A stretch of DNA of 64,000 nt, taken from Sva-07 sp963774765. Lineage in GTDB: Bacteria > Actinomycetota > Acidimicrobiia > Acidimicrobiales > Ilumatobacteraceae. Of the stretch, positions 16,369 to 25,624 are shown piece by piece (position 1 is the first letter of the stretch; the number at the start of each line of letters is the position of its first letter). Position numbers and translations under genes: made by a program. Location: contig CAVZGP010000011.1 in the NCBI GenBank assembly GCA_963774765.1, positions 744,001 through 808,000 on the forward strand, written 5' to 3'. The notes beneath the pieces were generated by a model that saw only the letters and a list, made by a program, of their open reading frames with translations, ran no database searches and was not told where the DNA came from.

Positions 16369-18785
16369 GTGACGTACGTGCGGGGGCTCGACGGGCTGCG
16401 AGCGCTCGCGGTGATCGTCGTGTTGTTGTTCCACGCCGAGGTGCCGTTCGTCGATGGTGGCTTCCTCGGCGTCTCGCTGTTCTTCACGCTGTCCGGGTTC
16501 CTGATCACGACCCTGCTGCTGGCCGAGCACGATGCGACCGGCGGCATCTCCTTCCGGCGCTTCTACGGACGTCGGGTTCGACGTCTGCTCCCGGCCGCGT
16601 ATGCGTGCCTGATCCTGGTCGCTGCGTGGGCAGTGTGGTGGAGCGCGGCACAGCAGCGGTCGCTGCGCGGCGACCTGCTCGCGTCGGTGGCCAATGTCGC
16701 CAACTGGCGATTCGCGTTCGCAACGAGGAGCTATCAGGAGCTGTTCTTGTCGTCACCGAGTCCGGTGGCACACTTCTGGTCGTTGGCGATCGAGGAGCAG
16801 ATCTATCTGATCCTGCCGATCGTGGTTCTGATCGCCCTGCGACGGGGACGCCGGGTGCTCGCCGCAACAACCGCAGCGCTGCTCGGTGCGTCGTTGCTCG
16901 CCACCTTGATGACGAGCGACCGCGACCTGGTCTACAACGGCACCCACACCCGCGCCGGCGAACTGCTCGTCGGCGTCGCCCTCGCCCAACTGTTGTTCAG
17001 CCGTCGATCGGGCGACCGTGTCCACACTCGATTCGACTCGATCCCCGGAGGATTGGCGCTGGTCGCCTTCGGTGGATTGGTGGTCGGCGCATCACTCGAA
17101 CAGCAGTGGCTCTACCGCGGCGGGTTTCTCGTCGTCGCGCTCGTGTCCGCGATCTTGGTGCACGCCGTGTGCGGGGGTCGGTTTCCTGCCCGCCTCCTCG
17201 AAGTGCGTCCCCTCGTCGCCATCGGGGCGATGAGCTACGGCATCTACCTCTACCACTGGCCCGTGTTCCTGCTGCTCGACGCGGATCGGACCGGACTGCA
17301 CGGTGTCGGTCTCTTCGGTGTGCGGATCGCCGTGACGGCAACATTGACGGTCGCGTCGTACCGGCTCCTCGAACAGCCGGTCCGACTCGGCCGGGTCGTT
17401 TCGCGCGACCGGGCGATGGCGCTCGCGTTCGGGGCGCTCGCCGTGACGATCGCGGGGATGGCGTGGTGGGTCCGTGGTCCGGCACCCACGGCAACAGAGC
17501 AACTCCTGTCGAGTGGCGAACAGTCGATGATCGAGTTCGCGCCACCGCTGGACGGGCGCGGGGTGGTATTGCCCGCCGTGGCCGACGCGAGTCCGGCGGT
17601 CACCGAACCCGAAGCGTTGCCGCGCTTGCTCGTACTGGGCAGCGAACGATCGGCACTCGACGTGCTCTCGACGATGTCCGTCGAGGTGATCGACGGTCTC
17701 CGGTCGAGCAGCCGATTTCGAGTGCCACGGCACCTGGGGGCATTCCGCTCGCCGGATGGTTCGAGCGGCTCGTCGACCGCCAGGACCCCGACGTGGTGGT
17801 CATCGCGATCGGTGTCGCCGAGGATGCCGACGCCGTTGGCCAACTCCCGATCGTGGGCGCTGAGTGGAAGGCGGCCGAGCGAGAAGTGCTCGCCGCACTC
17901 GACCAGGCGGTCGAGCTCGGTCTCCCGGTCATCTTCTACTACCCGGCGCCGCCACCCGCACCGTTCGATGCCCATCTGGATCGGTTGGCACTGATGCGAC
18001 CGTGGCTCGAACCTGCCGCCCGCAGCGGCGACGAACTCGTCGCCGCTGTCGGCGATGCACTCGGCGGACTGACCGATCGCAGGGTTGTCGACGGTCAGGA
18101 GGACGAGGCGGTCCGGGTGATGGTCATCGGCGATTCCACCTCGATCAACATGGCCAAGGCGCTCAACGACGGCGCCGACGGTCGGCTGGCCGTCATGTGG
18201 GCGGGCGCGAACGGCTGTCCCCTCGTCGCGGTCGACGGTATTCGAGTGTCGTCCGAGGTCGACTGGTCCACGCCTGTGTGCGAGGCGTACGAGACGAAGC
18301 TTCCGCCGTTGGTCGATCGTTTCGGACCGGATGTCGTGCTGCTCGTGCTCGGACCCACCGAGCTCGCGGAGCAGCGGTACGTGGGCGATCCGGCCGGTCA
18401 CGCCGCGGGTGATCTCGAGTACGCCGGTGCGCACCTCGCTGCGATGGAGGCGCTCCTGGCGGTTCTCGACCCGTCGATTCCCGTGCTCGTCGCCGACGTG
18501 CCCGCGGTGGCGCCGGGATACTACGTGACCCGGCAGATGGCGGATCCCGATCGTCTCGAGGACCTCAACGCCCTGGTGGAGTCAGCGGATCGGCGCTGGG
18601 CACAGGTCGAGCTGTTCGACTACCGATCCACGATCGAGTCGACTGAGCAGACGTTCGGATCGATCCGCAGCGATGGAGTGCATCCCGACGCGGCGCCACT
18701 GGAGAACATGGCGAGAGGAGTGTTCGTCGGCCAACTGATCGACCAGCTCCAGTCGTGGAGGGCAATGTCGGCTTCGTCGGGCTGA
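16369..18785 (+). CDS. OafA/YrhL-type membrane acyltransferase with SGNH domain (frameshifted)
   Basis: GTG start at 16369, 6 nt after TAGCTT. Residues 1-360 are an acyltransferase-3 membrane domain with about ten segments: YVRGLDGLRALAVIVVLLFH, HFWSLAIEEQIYL, SYGIYLYHWPVF. The frame then changes by minus one base near 17690-17710 (likely a missing G in GACGGTCTCCGG), after which a periplasmic SGNH-type region continues to 18785 with VMVIGDSTSINMAKALNDG (Ser nucleophile block) and RSDGVHPDA (Asp/His block). The segment just before the shift, RLLVLGSERSALDVL, looks like a second, degenerate SGNH block. The family O-acetylates cell-surface glycans. The shift may be a sequencing error. Confidence 0.8.
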
Positions 18786-18819
18786 GCGTTGGGCCGGTTC
18801 TGACCGGCATACTGCGTCC

Positions 18820-19647
18820 GTGCCTCTGCCCGACTCCGACACCGGCGAATCCGGCGAACGGCTCGGCGATCGGGTCGAGTCGCTCGAAACAGAACTGCGA
18901 CGCCTCGGGCGAGTTGTCGTGGCGTTCAGTGGCGGCGCCGACTCGTCGTTTCTCGCAGCGGTGGCCACGAGGGCACTCGGCGCCGAGCGGGTCCACGCGG
19001 TGACCGCCGTGTCGCCGTCACTGGCGGGGAGTGAGGAGGCCGACTGCCGGTTGCTCGCGTCCGAGTGGGGTCTGCGCTGGACCCCCGTCCCGACCGCCGA
19101 GATGGAAAGGGCCGCGTACCGGCTGAACGACAGCGATCGCTGCTATCACTGCAAGGCCGAGCTGATGGATGTCGTTGGCCCGATCGCCGCCGCCGAGGAG
19201 GCGACAGTCGTGCTCGGCGTGAACCTCGACGATCTCGCCGATCACCGCCCCGGCCAGCGAGCGGCCGCCGAGGCGGGGGCAGAGTTCCCGCTCGCGACCG
19301 CTGGGTTCACGAAGGCCGATGTGCGGGCGGCATCGAACGCGATGGGTCTGCGTACCTGGGACAAGCCGGCGGCTGCCTGCCTGGCGAGTCGGATTCCCCA
19401 CGGGACTGAGGTGTCGGTCGAGATCCTCGGTCGGGTCGATCGCGCCGAGGCGGCGCTGCACCGGCTGGGATTCGGCCAGGTCCGGGTGCGTCACTACGAC
19501 GACACCGCCCGCATCGAGGTCGACCTCGACGACCTCCCGCGTGTCGTCGCCGTTCGGGATGCGATCGTCGACGCGGTGCGAGGCGCGGGGTACCGATACG
19601 TGACGGTCGACCTCGAAGGGTTTCGGTCGGGCAATCTCAACGCCTGA
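18820..19647 (+). CDS. larE: LarE-type ATP-dependent sulfur transferase
   Basis: 275 residues, PP-loop ATP pyrophosphatase. SGGADSS (residues 37-43) is the PP-loop, and KPAAACLASRIPHG carries the Cys (residue 187) at the position of the sacrificial sulfur-donor Cys of Lactiplantibacillus LarE. RCYHCK adds two further Cys, a variant seen in cluster-using LarE proteins. LarE sulfurates the pyridinium dicarboxylate mononucleotide to build the nickel-pincer cofactor of lactate racemase. No larA, larB or larC is in the window, so the role here could be cofactor supply to a distant racemase or another sulfur transfer. GTG start at 18820, 34 nt after the acyltransferase gene. Confidence 0.85.
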   Translation: MPLPDSDTGESGERLGDRVESLETELRRLGRVVVAFSGGADSSFLAAVATRALGAERVHAVTAVSPSLAGSEEADCRLLASEWGLRWTPVPTAEMERAAYRLNDSDRCYHCKAELMDVVGPIAAAEEATVVLGVNLDDLADHRPGQRAAAEAGAEFPLATAGFTKADVRAASNAMGLRTWDKPAAACLASRIPHGTEVSVEILGRVDRAEAALHRLGFGQVRVRHYDDTARIEVDLDDLPRVVAVRDAIVDAVRGAGYRYVTVDLEGFRSGNLNA

Positions 19648-19710
19648 CGCGGCCGCGGTGGCGCGGTCCGACTACAACCGCGAGCTGGGCCCCACGTAAC
19701 GTTCGGCGCC

Positions 19711-20754
19711 ATGAAGCTGTCGATGAGCATCAACTACTCGGGTGATTTCCACGCAGACGTGGACAAGGTCGTCGAACTGGAGAAGGCGGGCCTCGACGTG
19801 GTCTGGGTGCCGGAGGCGTACAGCTTCGACGCGGTGTCGCAGATGGGTTACCTCGCCGCCAAGACCTCGACGATCGAGATCGGCTCGGGCATCTTGAACG
19901 TCTTCTCGCGTACAGCGACGTGTATGGCGCAGACCGCGGCTGGCCTCGACTACGTGTCGAAGGGCCGGTTCATCCTCGGGCTCGGCGCGTCGGGGCCGCA
20001 GGTGATCGAGGGGTTCCACGGGGTGCCGTACGACAAGCCGATGCCGCGCATCCGCGACTACATCAACGTCTGTCGGATGACCTGGCGCCGCGAGAAGGTC
20101 ATCTACGACGGGCCGACCACCAAGATCCCGCTGCCCGAAGGTGAGGGCACCGGCCTCGCCAAGCCCCTCAAGCTCATCAACCATCCGGTGCGCGAGAACA
20201 TCCCGATCTTCTGGGCGAGCCTGATGGGTCAATCGGTCAAGAACACCGCGAAGTACGCCGACGGGTGGTTGCCGATCTTCTTCGACCCCGAGAAGTTCCA
20301 GTCGGTGTGGGGCGACGACCTCAAAGCCGGCACCGCCGAACGAGCCGACGATCTCGACCGGCTGCAGATCTCGGCCGGCGGGATGGTGGCCATCGGCGAC
20401 GAGTTCGCCGGCGACGCCCGGCAGCGAATCCTCGACTTCGCGCGTCCCGGCGCGGCGTTGTACATCGGCGGTATGGGTGCTCGCGACCAGAACTTCTACA
20501 ACACGATCTGCCAGCGCTACGGCTACGTTGCCGAGGCCGCCGAAGTGCAGGACCTGTACCTGTCCGGCAAGAAGGACGAGGCAGCAGCGGCGGTGCCCGG
20601 TGAGCTGCTCGAGAAGTCGAACCTCGTCGGACCGGCGGGCTACGTGAAGGAGCGCATCGCCGCGTTCAAGGAGGCCGGCGTCACGCATCTGTCGGTCAAC
20701 CCCGTCGGCGGCAACGCCGTCAAGACGATCGAACAGCTCAGGGAACTGCTCTGA
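19711..20754 (+). CDS. LLM-class F420-dependent oxidoreductase
   Basis: 347 residues, full-length luciferase-like TIM barrel. ATG at 19711, 8 nt after TAACGT (19697-19702), no Shine-Dalgarno. Seen: MKLSMSINYSGDFHADVDKV, the flavin-loop strand IEIGSGILNVFSRTATCMAQ, GRFILGLGASGPQVIEGFHG, and the C-terminal GPAGYVKERIAAFKEAGVTH. This pattern matches the actinobacterial F420-dependent LLM group often linked to lipid or xenobiotic oxidation; the substrate is unknown. The TGA stop starts the first 36-nt GC-rich tandem repeat. Confidence 0.88.
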   Translation: MKLSMSINYSGDFHADVDKVVELEKAGLDVVWVPEAYSFDAVSQMGYLAAKTSTIEIGSGILNVFSRTATCMAQTAAGLDYVSKGRFILGLGASGPQVIEGFHGVPYDKPMPRIRDYINVCRMTWRREKVIYDGPTTKIPLPEGEGTGLAKPLKLINHPVRENIPIFWASLMGQSVKNTAKYADGWLPIFFDPEKFQSVWGDDLKAGTAERADDLDRLQISAGGMVAIGDEFAGDARQRILDFARPGAALYIGGMGARDQNFYNTICQRYGYVAEAAEVQDLYLSGKKDEAAAAVPGELLEKSNLVGPAGYVKERIAAFKEAGVTHLSVNPVGGNAVKTIEQLRELL

Positions 20755-20863
20755 CGGTCCTCCCCGGCCCCGTCCCCGCCCGGACCCTGACGGTCCTCCC
20801 CGGCCCCGTCCCCGCCCGGACCCTGACGGTCCTCCCCGGCCCCGTCCCCGCCCGGACCGTCAG
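20752..20863. repeat. Three tandem 36-nt GC-rich repeats (family F) between convergent genes
   Basis: Units start at 20752, 20788 and 20824, each beginning TGACGGTCCTCCCCGGCCCC. The first base triplet is the stop codon of the oxidoreductase gene; the far end GGACCGTCAG (to 20863) is the inverse of CTGACGGTCC and holds the stop codon of the VWA gene. The inverted relative is at 5674-5718. Units 1 and 2 are identical; unit 3 agrees for 35 nt and then turns into the inverted end. Confidence 0.85.
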
Positions 20864-21840
20864 ACCATGCCACGGAGCCACCACAGGCTCAGCGCCCAGG
20901 CGAGTCCGAGGCAGAGGAACGCGGCCAACGCCCAGCGCCAGGTGAGTTCCGCGACGAGCTCGATCGGGTCACCGATCGTCTCACCGAGCGACTCGGCGAT
21001 CTGGTCGTAGGCGCTTCCCAGTTCGTCGCCGGTGCGAGCCTCGAACGCCTGACCTCCGGTCGTCTCTGCCACCAGTTCGAGGTCGGCCGGCCGCACCGGG
21101 ACTGGGACGACGTCGCCGCTCTCCGGGTCGACGATCGTGCCGCCGTCGGTGCCGAAGGCGATGGTGTAGACGGGAATCCCCGCGTCGGCCGCCTCGGCCG
21201 CCCCGTCCGAGGTCAGACTGCCGACGGTGGTCTCGCCGTCGCTCAGCAACACCATCACACCGGGCGGGAGATCGGAGTCGTCGTTCGGGTCGGCGGAGTT
21301 GACGAGCAGTTTCGTACCCGCCGAGAGCGCGTCGCCGATCGCCGTCGACTCTGCGAGTTCGAGGTTGTCGATGCCGCGCAGCATCGTCGCCCGGTCGAGG
21401 GTCGGGTCGACGTCGACGCTGACCGAGCCCGAGAACCCGATGAGGCCGACCTCGACACCGGGGTCGACGAGGTCGACGAAGTTCCTGGCGGCATCCTGCG
21501 CCGCCTCGAAACGTCGCGGATCGACGTCGTCGGCCATCATCGACAACGACACGTCGAAGAGCACCAGGATGCGGCCTTCGGTCGTGGTGTTCTCCGTCGT
21601 GCGCTCGACGGGCCGGGCGACGGCAACCACAGCGAACGCCAGACCCAGCAGTTGTAGGCCCGCCACGACGTGACGCCGCCAGCGGGGCCGCTTCGGGGCG
21701 ACCTTGTCGAGCAGGTCGACCTGCGTGAATCGAACGGTCGCAGCGCGTCGCCAGCGCAGGACGACCACGTACAACACGGCAAGACCGGCGACCAGCAGCA
21801 GCAGCCACAGGCGCCAGGGAGCGAGGAAGTCGGTGCTCAT
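20860..21840 (-). CDS. VWA-domain membrane protein (BatA-like)
   Basis: 326 residues with two membrane segments, WLLLLVAGLAVLYVVVL near the N-terminus and WALAAFLCLGLAWALSLWW at the C-terminus. Between them is a von Willebrand A domain: VLFDVSLSMMADDV (MIDAS DxSxS, about residues 93-106), STAIGDALSAGTKLL and VMVLLSDGE. BatA-type proteins work with MoxR ATPases in protein maturation at the membrane. The ATG at 21840 overlaps the DUF58 stop by 3 nt (ATGA), so translation is coupled. Last gene of the moxR-DUF58-VWA operon. Confidence 0.85.
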   Translation of the reverse strand: MSTDFLAPWRLWLLLLVAGLAVLYVVVLRWRRAATVRFTQVDLLDKVAPKRPRWRRHVVAGLQLLGLAFAVVAVARPVERTTENTTTEGRILVLFDVSLSMMADDVDPRRFEAAQDAARNFVDLVDPGVEVGLIGFSGSVSVDVDPTLDRATMLRGIDNLELAESTAIGDALSAGTKLLVNSADPNDDSDLPPGVMVLLSDGETTVGSLTSDGAAEAADAGIPVYTIAFGTDGGTIVDPESGDVVPVPVRPADLELVAETTGGQAFEARTGDELGSAYDQIAESLGETIGDPIELVAELTWRWALAAFLCLGLAWALSLWWLRGMV

Positions 21841-22839
21841 CGGCCGATCCCGTCGCCTCGAACTGCTTGCACTCGTCGGCGCTGCGTGTGCTGGACGATC
21901 GCTCCGAGCCAGTCGCCGTCCGTCGACAACTCGATCACATCGGCGCGTGATCTGCCGAGCGCATCGTCGCGTCGATCCCGCTCTTGCTGTGCTGCGGCAG
22001 CGAACTTCGCCTGCACTTTTGCCGTCACCCTGACCTCGCGACTCGCGCCTGTCGCCGGATCGACCAGTTCGACCAGCCCGATCGGTGGGACGTCGAGCTC
22101 GCGTGGGTCGTGGACGGTGATCGCGAGCAGGTCGTGGCGCATGCTCGAGCCGCGCGAGCGAGGGCTGCCAGTCGTCGCCGTGGAAGTCGCCGATGACCGC
22201 CACGAATCCACGGCGGTTCGCGATGGCGCCGACGCGGTCGATCGCTCCGGCGAGGTCGGCATTTCCGAGACCCTCGGAGATCGGTGGCGCACTGAGCAAC
22301 GACAGGATCGCTCGTACCTGGTTCGAACCGGCGCGGGGCGGCACGACGTGGATCGACGGACCGGCGACCAACACGGCACCGAGGCGATTCTGGTTGCGGG
22401 CCGTGAGGAACCCGATGCACGCCGCCGCTGCCGTCGCGATCTGTGCTTTGTCGTTGGCGACGGTGCCGAACTGCATGGTGGCCGACACGTCGACCACCAG
22501 CCAGGCAGTGAGGTCGCGGTCGGCGATCTGCTCGCGTACGTGGGTCTCGCGGGTCCGCGCGGTGATGTTCCAGTCGATCCGGCGCACGTCGTCGCCCGGC
22601 TGGTACAACCTCGACTCGCCGGGCTCGGAGCCGTGGCCCGGCGTGAGACCCTGGTAGTGCCCGTGCAGGACGCCGTCGAGCCGGCCCGTGATCGTGAGCT
22701 CAAGTGTGCGAAGCAGCTCGGCGACGGTCTCTGTCGGCGGGCCTGCTGCCCACTGGTTCGTGCGCGTCGACGGGTCGCCGAAACCGCGCGCCGCAGCGGC
22801 GGCCGTGGGCGAGACGCTCGCTGGGCCCAGCTGTGCCAC
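21837..22839 (-). CDS. DUF58 protein of MoxR operon (frameshifted)
   Basis: About 333 residues when one extra base is removed. GTG start at 22839, 2 nt after the MoxR stop. The conserved DUF58 block SRLYQPGDDVRRIDWNITAR is at residues 76-95, followed by VVDVSATM, a VWA-like strand. The frame then slips by one base at about 22142-22150, where the minus strand reads CTCGAGCATGCGCC; the natural reading resumes as MRHDLLAITVHDPRELDVPP and ends at 21837. DUF58 proteins are partners of MoxR AAA ATPases. A read-through of the unshifted frame into the VWA gene creates a false long ORF of 659 residues. Confidence 0.8.
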
Positions 22840-22841
22840 GG

Positions 22842-23912
22842 TCAGCTTCTCGGGGCATTCAATCCGAACGCGTCGTTCGGCTTGGGCGAAACCCAGGTGG
22901 CAGGGACGGTCGCCAGGATGCGTTGGATGACGTGATCGGTCGTGATGTCGCGGGCGAGAGCGTCGTAGGTGAGCAGCAGGCGATGGCGCAAGACCTCAGG
23001 TGCCAGATCGAAGACGTCTTGTGGTGTCGTGTACGAGCGACCACGCATCAACGCGAGTGCCCGAGCACCGCGCACGAGGTTCAGCGACGCGCGCGGGCTG
23101 GCGCCGAGTCCGATCACCGTCGACAGGTCGCCGAGACCGAACCCTGCCGGGCTGCGTGTGCACTGCACGAGATCGACGGCGTACTGCGACACCGACCGAT
23201 CGACGAACACCGTGTCGGCACGTCGCTGGAGTGCGATCAGCTCGTCGAGGGAGATCACCTGCCGGGGGATCGGTGCGCTGATACTCATCCGGTCGATGAT
23301 CGTCAACTCCTCGTCCGCGGTGGGGTAGTCGAGGACGATCTTCATCATGAAGCGGTCGCGTTGGGCGTCGGGGAGTTGGTACACGCCCTCGGATTCGATC
23401 GGGTTCTGGGTGGCGACGACGAAGAACGGGTTCGGCACCTGGTGCGTGATGCCGCCGATGGTGACCTGCTGTTCGGCCATCACTTCGAGCAGCGCCGACT
23501 GCACCTTCGCCGGCGCCCGGTTGATCTCGTCGGTGAGCAGGAAGTTCACGAACACCGGTCCGAATTCGACGTCGAACGTCTCACTGCTGCCGCGGTAGAT
23601 GCGGGTGCCGGTGATGTCGGACGGCAGTAGGTCGGGGGTGAACTGGATGCGGGCGAACGTGCCGCCGACGACGTCGGCGAGCGTCTCGGCGGCGAGTGTC
23701 TTCGCGAGGCCGGGCACTGATTCGAGAAGGCAGTGACCTCGACAGAGCACGCCGACGAGCAGACGCTCGAGCAGGCGGGTCTGGCCGACCATCACCTTGC
23801 GGAGTTCGAAGAAGATCTTCTCGAAGGTCTCGGCGGTCTGGCGGTCGTCGTCGGCAGTCGACTCAACGGGAACGTCGGTCACCGGCGCGGGGGAGTGATC
23901 GCTGTCGGTCAT
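22842..23912 (-). CDS. MoxR-family AAA+ ATPase
   Basis: 356 residues, start MTDSDHSPAPVTDVP at 23912. AAA motifs: Walker A variant ESVPGLAKTLAAE (about 78-90), Walker B FLLTDEINRAP, sensor-1 VATQNPIE, arginine-rich C-terminal lid (VRGARALALMRGRSYTTPQD). MoxR ATPases act with DUF58 and VWA proteins as a chaperone-like complex in maturation of membrane or secreted enzymes. It is first in a three-gene operon on the minus strand. Confidence 0.92.
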   Translation of the reverse strand: MTDSDHSPAPVTDVPVESTADDDRQTAETFEKIFFELRKVMVGQTRLLERLLVGVLCRGHCLLESVPGLAKTLAAETLADVVGGTFARIQFTPDLLPSDITGTRIYRGSSETFDVEFGPVFVNFLLTDEINRAPAKVQSALLEVMAEQQVTIGGITHQVPNPFFVVATQNPIESEGVYQLPDAQRDRFMMKIVLDYPTADEELTIIDRMSISAPIPRQVISLDELIALQRRADTVFVDRSVSQYAVDLVQCTRSPAGFGLGDLSTVIGLGASPRASLNLVRGARALALMRGRSYTTPQDVFDLAPEVLRHRLLLTYDALARDITTDHVIQRILATVPATWVSPKPNDAFGLNAPRS

Positions 23913-23980
23913 TGCCCGATGACGGTAGCGGTGCCCGGACGATCGTCGGGTGCGCCCAGGCGTCTCTCACCGACTTCACG

Positions 23981-23992
23981 TATTCTGGTGCG
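23981..23992 (+). promoter_or_regulatory. Leaderless -10 box for the 23993 gene
   Basis: TATTCT at 23981-23986, six bases before a GTG start, with no Shine-Dalgarno. Confidence 0.45.
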
Positions 23993-24340
23993 GTGGCCGA
24001 TGCACCCGACGAGGACCCCCACACCGCCGCGGCGGCAGCGCTCGACGCCGAACTGGCCGCAAGCATCGACGTCGCGCGTATCGAGGCCGAGGAAGTCGCC
24101 GCTGCCCGTCGGCTGTCGATGATCGAGGCCGGCCGGCGCAAGGGCGGCGTCCTCGGCGCAGCCGCAGCCGGAGCGATGATCGGGCTGCGTGACGTCTACG
24201 AAGGCCCGCCGAAGCAGGACGACGTCGTGATCGTGTCCGAGGCCCCGGGTGATCCGGAGGACATCGACGTCGACGGCATCTCGGGTCGTGTCGACGATGT
24301 CGACTTCTGGGCACCTCCTCCAGGCGATCCCCGAGCCTGA
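23993..24340 (+). CDS. Hypothetical acidic protein
   Basis: 115 residues from GTG, read VADAPDEDPHTAAAAALDAE. The first half is predicted helical with repeated Ala/Glu/Arg heptads (DAELAASIDVARIEAEEVAA), perhaps a short coiled coil. A Gly/Ala-rich segment GVLGAAAAGAMIGLRD may form a short amphipathic or membrane-associated helix. The C-terminal half is acidic (VSEAPGDPEDIDVDGISGRVDDVDF). No family is recognised. It lies between divergent moxR and convergent reductase genes, overlapping neither. Confidence 0.55.
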   Translation: MADAPDEDPHTAAAAALDAELAASIDVARIEAEEVAAARRLSMIEAGRRKGGVLGAAAAGAMIGLRDVYEGPPKQDDVVIVSEAPGDPEDIDVDGISGRVDDVDFWAPPPGDPRA

Positions 24341-24341
24341 A

Positions 24342-25586
24342 CTACACCAGCGGCGCCCAGGCGCCGGGTCGGTTGAGCAAGCGTCGGTGCCAGCGGCTGG
24401 GGGTGAGCAGCAGCGCCCGGGGTTCGTCCTCGAACATCCACCTCGCGAAGTTCCGCTTGCCCCACCCACCGCTCGCGGCGACAACTCGGATCGCTCCGCG
24501 CGCACCCCATGGCGTGGTCAGGATCGAACCCAGCGCCAGCGACATCCGATGATCGGCGATCAGGTGATGCGCCACCTCGGCTCGATAGATCGCGGCTGCG
24601 TCGTCGGGCTGGAGGGCGCCCGCGGCGACGATCGCTTCGGCAGCGAGACGGCCGGTCAGCAGCGCCTGGCCGATGCCCTCGCCGGTCATCACGTCCGTGG
24701 CCATCGCGGCGTCGCCGGCGAACAACACGCGACCTGCGCTCAGAGTGGCCTCGTCGATGCGGGCCGGGATCGGCCACGCCGTGTGGCGGTCCTCGAGCGC
24801 GAAGCCCTCGCCGAGCGCGTCGACGATGTGCGGACGATTCAGCAGGTCGGCCCAGAGTTGCTTCATGTCCTGGATCCGGCGGGCGCCGTCGCGCAACACG
24901 CCGAACCCGATGTTCACGCGACCGTTCGGCAGCGGGAACGACCACGCGTATCCCGGCAGCAGGTCGGGTTCGAACCAGACGTAGAGCTGCTGCGACGCCG
25001 GGCCGCTGACCTCTCGGGCGTACTGCCGGAAGCCGTGCCACTCACCGAGGTAGCCGGGCTCGTTCGCTCCGACCGACTTGCGCACCGGGCTCCACATCCC
25101 GTCGGCGGCGATCACGTAGCGGGCTTCGATGTCCAGTCCGTCGGCCGTCACCGTGACGTGGTCGGCATGATCCTCGAGCCGCTGGAATCCGTGGCCGTCG
25201 CGGATGTCGGCACCGAGGTCGCGGGCCATCCGAACCAATGCATCATCGAGCTGGAGCCGTGGCGCGACCGCAGCGTAGGTGCCGGTGGAAGGCAGCGGAA
25301 CGAACACCTCGCGACCGCTCGGTGAGCGAATCGTTGCACCGCCGACCTCGAACCAATCGGGGATCGTCTCCCGATCGAGTCCGAGGTGCTCGAGCTCACG
25401 CAACCCGAGCGTGGTGAGCCCGTCGCCGCAGCACTTGTCACGTGGGAACACGGCCTTGTCGATCGCCACGACCGAGCGGCCTGCTCGGCGCAGCTCGATG
25501 GCTGCTGCGCTCCCGGCCGGGCCCAGCCCGACGATGACGACGTCGGTGGTGAGGTGCTCGCGTGGCGTCGTGGTCGGTGCGTTCAC
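24342..25586 (-). CDS. Geranylgeranyl reductase-family FAD oxidoreductase
   Basis: 414 residues from a GTG (first residues VNAPTTTPREHLTTDVVIVG). The Rossmann dinucleotide motif VGLGPAGSAAAIELRRAGR lies at about residues 18-36, the family signature DKCCGDGLT at about 50, and the second FAD motif VLFAGDAAMATDVMTGEGIG near 290. Members reduce isoprenoid double bonds (menaquinone tails, archaeal-type lipids) or oxidise other hydrophobic substrates; which applies is not visible. Its stop is 1 nt after the end of the convergent 23993 gene. Confidence 0.85.
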   Translation of the reverse strand: MNAPTTTPREHLTTDVVIVGLGPAGSAAAIELRRAGRSVVAIDKAVFPRDKCCGDGLTTLGLRELEHLGLDRETIPDWFEVGGATIRSPSGREVFVPLPSTGTYAAVAPRLQLDDALVRMARDLGADIRDGHGFQRLEDHADHVTVTADGLDIEARYVIAADGMWSPVRKSVGANEPGYLGEWHGFRQYAREVSGPASQQLYVWFEPDLLPGYAWSFPLPNGRVNIGFGVLRDGARRIQDMKQLWADLLNRPHIVDALGEGFALEDRHTAWPIPARIDEATLSAGRVLFAGDAAMATDVMTGEGIGQALLTGRLAAEAIVAAGALQPDDAAAIYRAEVAHHLIADHRMSLALGSILTTPWGARGAIRVVAASGGWGKRNFARWMFEDEPRALLLTPSRWHRRLLNRPGAWAPLV

Positions 25587-25624
25587 GCCCGAGAGGCTAC
25601 GGGCGTGGTCGTGAGCGTCGTCGG

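Noticed and set aside
20752..20863. CRISPR array
   Set aside because: Only three directly abutting units with no spacers and no cas genes nearby.
20860..22839. Single 659-residue DUF58-VWA fusion
   Set aside because: The middle 100 residues are Arg/Pro-rich nonsense; the true DUF58 end lies in the next frame and overlaps the VWA start (ATGA).
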